Source: JBHHYR01 sp046757585
GTDB taxonomy: Bacteria; Desulfobacterota; Binatia; HRBIN30
Assembly (NCBI GenBank): GCA_046757585.1
Contig: JBHHYR010000197.1
Coordinates: 1-7,380, forward strand
Reading direction: 5' to 3'
Length of the DNA: 7,380 bases
In this document: positions 5,451 through 7,380 of the stretch, piece after piece
Layout: each line of letters opens with the position of its first letter
How positions within the stretch are numbered: the stretch's first letter is position 1
Made by a program: the position numbers and the translations under genes
Notes under the pieces: generated by a model
The model's input: the letters and a program-made list of their open reading frames with translations, nothing else
Told to the model about the DNA's origin: nothing
Databases searched by the model: none

Positions 5451-7256
5451 ATGCCCTCCACTGTGCACTTGGGAACGGCCTCTCTCCGACAGGAAGACTT
5501 TGCCCACTTCAGTGACTGGCTCATCACCACGCGGTGGCGGTCCGTAACAGGGATTCTGCTCCTGCTGGCGTTTCTTGAGTGGGTAGCCCCCGCCTCCATC
5601 CGGAGCGGCCCGATTGTTCTTGTCGGTGCCGCGGATCTTGCGCCTACGCTCCTGTATCGCCATTGGGTACGCACGCGTCGCGCCCTGCGGCTCCTCGCGT
5701 ACGTGCAGCTGGCGGCGGACGTCCTGGCGATAAGTCTCGGCTTGCTGTTCGTGGCTCAATCGCCCGTCCTCTTCCATTTCCTATTTTTGCTCGCGGTGGT
5801 GCCAGCTAGCATGATGGAGTGGCAATGTGGCGTCGTGACGGCCGCGCTGGCGAGCGCGGGGCACTTTGCTCTGCTGACCGTCGGGAGCCGCGCGGAAATC
5901 GCCTCGGTGGGTGGTGTTGTGCCGCCTGCAGTGTTCTTTCTGGTCGCCAGTCAGTCGCTCTTCTACGCCCAGCATGTGGTGCAGAAAAATGCTGAGCTTG
6001 TGGCAGCTGGGGATTCGCTGAATGAGTCGAACCGCCGTCTGGAAGAGGAAGCTGCAACCTCTGCGATTCTCCTGCGTGCGGCGCAGGCGCTGACCACGTC
6101 GCTGGATCCGCACGAGATTCTGGAGCGGCTCAACGATTTGGTGCGCGAGGCGCTGCACTGCGAGTGGAGCGTTACGTTGCTACGTGAGAGGGAGCGCGAT
6201 GTGTATCGTGTCGCGGCCGCGTCAGGCACGGATGCCCGCGTTCTCGAGGAAGTGCGCAGCTTCGAGTTTCCGATGGGCGACGTCCCGCTGTTTGCCGTGA
6301 TTGCGGAGCAAGGCGTGGTTGCGGTCCAGAATCGCGACTCGCCACTCTTCCCGGGCGCCTTGATGGAACGTTGGCATATGGCGTCGTTCTTGTGCGCTGA
6401 CCTGCAACGGGGAGGAGTGTCGGTGGGGCTCTTGGCGGCCGGCTACAGCCAACGCGCGGGAGCATTCTCGGCGCGCGAGCAGCGCCTGTTCCGCGGGATT
6501 GCGCAGCAAGCGGCGGTGACGCTGGAAAATGCGCGTCTGGTTGAGAGCTTGCGGACCGCGAGTCAGCTGAAATCGGAGTTCATCGGCACGATGTCACATG
6601 AGCTGCGGTCTCCGCTCAACGTGATCATCGGCTACGGAGACCTGCTCCTGGAAGAGGACATGGGCGCCCTCTCCGCCGAGCAGCGGGACGCACTGGAGCG
6701 CGTACGGCAGCACGCGCTCCAGCTGCTCGAGCTGATTCAGGAGACGCTTGACGTCAATCGCCTCGAGGCAGGTCTGTTGCCGCTGAACCTCGAAACATTC
6801 ACTGTGCGCGAGTTCCTCGACGACGTGAAAGACAGCATTCCTACTGATTGGCAGAAGCGCGAAGTGGCATTGGCGTGGGACGTGGAGGCCAGCCCGATCC
6901 TGCTTCGATCGGACCGCGCAAAGCTCAAGAAGGTTCTACGCAACCTGGTCCACAATGCATTGAAGTTCACGGACCGGGGATCAGTAACGGTCAAGGCAGC
7001 TGCCGCGGACGGCTGGGTCGATATCACGGTTGCCGACACCGGGATCGGTATCAGCGCTGAGGCCTTGCCGGCTATTTTCGACATGTTCCGTCAGGTGGAC
7101 GGATCCAGCACCCGGCGCCACGGTGGCGTCGGGCTGGGTCTTTACATCGTCAAGCAATTGGTCCGCGGCCTTGGCGGCGATATCAGCGTTACCAGCGAGC
7201 TGGGTGTGGGCTCGACATTTCGTGTGCGCCTGCGCCGCAGCGACGCGAAGCCCTGA
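5451..7256 (+). CDS. Membrane sensor histidine kinase with GAF domain
   Basis: This 601-residue protein has an N-terminal membrane domain with about five or six hydrophobic segments (roughly 33-48, 53-69, 81-102, 106-121, 126-145, 156-174). A short charged linker (177-204) follows, then a GAF domain (about 205-361), a HisKA dimerisation domain (about 371-437) and a HATPase_c domain (about 480-597). The phospho-acceptor is His383 in MSHELRSPLN. The kinase boxes are intact: N box LVHNALKFT (499-507), G1 DTGIGI (529-534), F box FDMFRQVD (543-550) and G2 GGVGLGLYIVKQL (558-570). There is no receiver domain, PAS domain or HAMP domain. The signal is probably sensed in the membrane segments or by the cytoplasmic GAF domain. 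No response regulator is encoded next to it here, so the partner is unknown. The start is uncertain: a TTG at 5430 would add seven residues, and neither start has a Shine-Dalgarno. Confidence 0.93.
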   Translation: MPSTVHLGTASLRQEDFAHFSDWLITTRWRSVTGILLLLAFLEWVAPASIRSGPIVLVGAADLAPTLLYRHWVRTRRALRLLAYVQLAADVLAISLGLLFVAQSPVLFHFLFLLAVVPASMMEWQCGVVTAALASAGHFALLTVGSRAEIASVGGVVPPAVFFLVASQSLFYAQHVVQKNAELVAAGDSLNESNRRLEEEAATSAILLRAAQALTTSLDPHEILERLNDLVREALHCEWSVTLLRERERDVYRVAAASGTDARVLEEVRSFEFPMGDVPLFAVIAEQGVVAVQNRDSPLFPGALMERWHMASFLCADLQRGGVSVGLLAAGYSQRAGAFSAREQRLFRGIAQQAAVTLENARLVESLRTASQLKSEFIGTMSHELRSPLNVIIGYGDLLLEEDMGALSAEQRDALERVRQHALQLLELIQETLDVNRLEAGLLPLNLETFTVREFLDDVKDSIPTDWQKREVALAWDVEASPILLRSDRAKLKKVLRNLVHNALKFTDRGSVTVKAAAADGWVDITVADTGIGISAEALPAIFDMFRQVDGSSTRRHGGVGLGLYIVKQLVRGLGGDISVTSELGVGSTFRVRLRRSDAKP

Positions 7257-7380
7257 GGGTCGCGCTGCCCCACCCGGCGCCTCCGTCCCACCGGACACTT
7301 CGTTCCGGTCTCGGCATGAGGCTCCGCTGCTAGGGGTGTAGCCCTACGCCAGTGAGCCCCGTTTCCTCGGGAATTTGGAG
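7257..7380. other. Noncoding tail after the histidine kinase
   Basis: I see no supportable gene in these 124 nt. There are small inverted repeats, ACCGGA/TCCGGT (7290-7295 with 7304-7309, 8-nt loop) and TAGGG/CCCTA (7331-7335 with 7342-7346, 6-nt loop). Neither is followed by a T-run, so they do not make an intrinsic terminator. They may still form RNA structure at the end of the kinase message. Confidence 0.4.

Noticed and set aside
7290..7346. Two short hairpins after the kinase gene as a terminator
   Set aside because: Stems are only 5-6 bp and no T-tract follows either, so an intrinsic terminator is not supported.
1..7380. tRNA or rRNA genes, CRISPR arrays, insertion sequences, phage or toxin-antitoxin genes
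   Set aside because: I found no repeated spacer array, transposase-like protein, terminal inverted repeats or structural RNA signature on either strand by reading.

Overview
The window comes from a GC-rich (roughly 60% by eye), Gram-negative-type bacterial chromosome. A lipobox protein, a periplasm-facing TPR protein and a membrane histidine kinase point to a double-membrane cell. The gene set (NRDE/TANGO2 protein, CoxD/CoxE-like MoxR ATPase plus VWA pair, bifunctional nuclease, membrane-anchored TPR protein) would fit an uncultured deltaproteobacterium-like or Binatota-like lineage, but the sequence carries no taxonomic marker and this is a guess.

Layout. On the minus strand, reading leftwards from about 1275, an NRDE-family protein (460-1239) is followed after 25 nt by a lipobox protein with a coiled coil, whose 3' part lies beyond the left edge (1-434). 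On the plus strand, five genes follow a 193-nt divergent promoter region: a MoxR/CoxD-type AAA+ ATPase (1433-2434), a CoxE-type VWA protein (2584-3993), a bifunctional nuclease-family protein (4073-4588), a YfgM-like single-pass TPR protein (4644-5309) and an orphan membrane sensor histidine kinase with a GAF domain (5451-7256). The last 124 nt hold no gene I can support.

How they fit together. The ATPase and VWA protein almost certainly act as one machine: a MoxR hexamer remodels a client presented by a MIDAS-containing partner. No CO-dehydrogenase structural genes are present, so the client is unknown. The other genes look like independent housekeeping or stress functions, and each unit has its own candidate promoter. 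Most starts lack a Shine-Dalgarno sequence. Several have a -10-like hexamer only a few bases before the start codon, which suggests leaderless transcripts, most clearly for the NRDE gene. I see no tRNA, rRNA, CRISPR array, insertion sequence or phage gene. The window reads as ordinary core chromosome, with a few regulatory details worth checking and no clear novel system.
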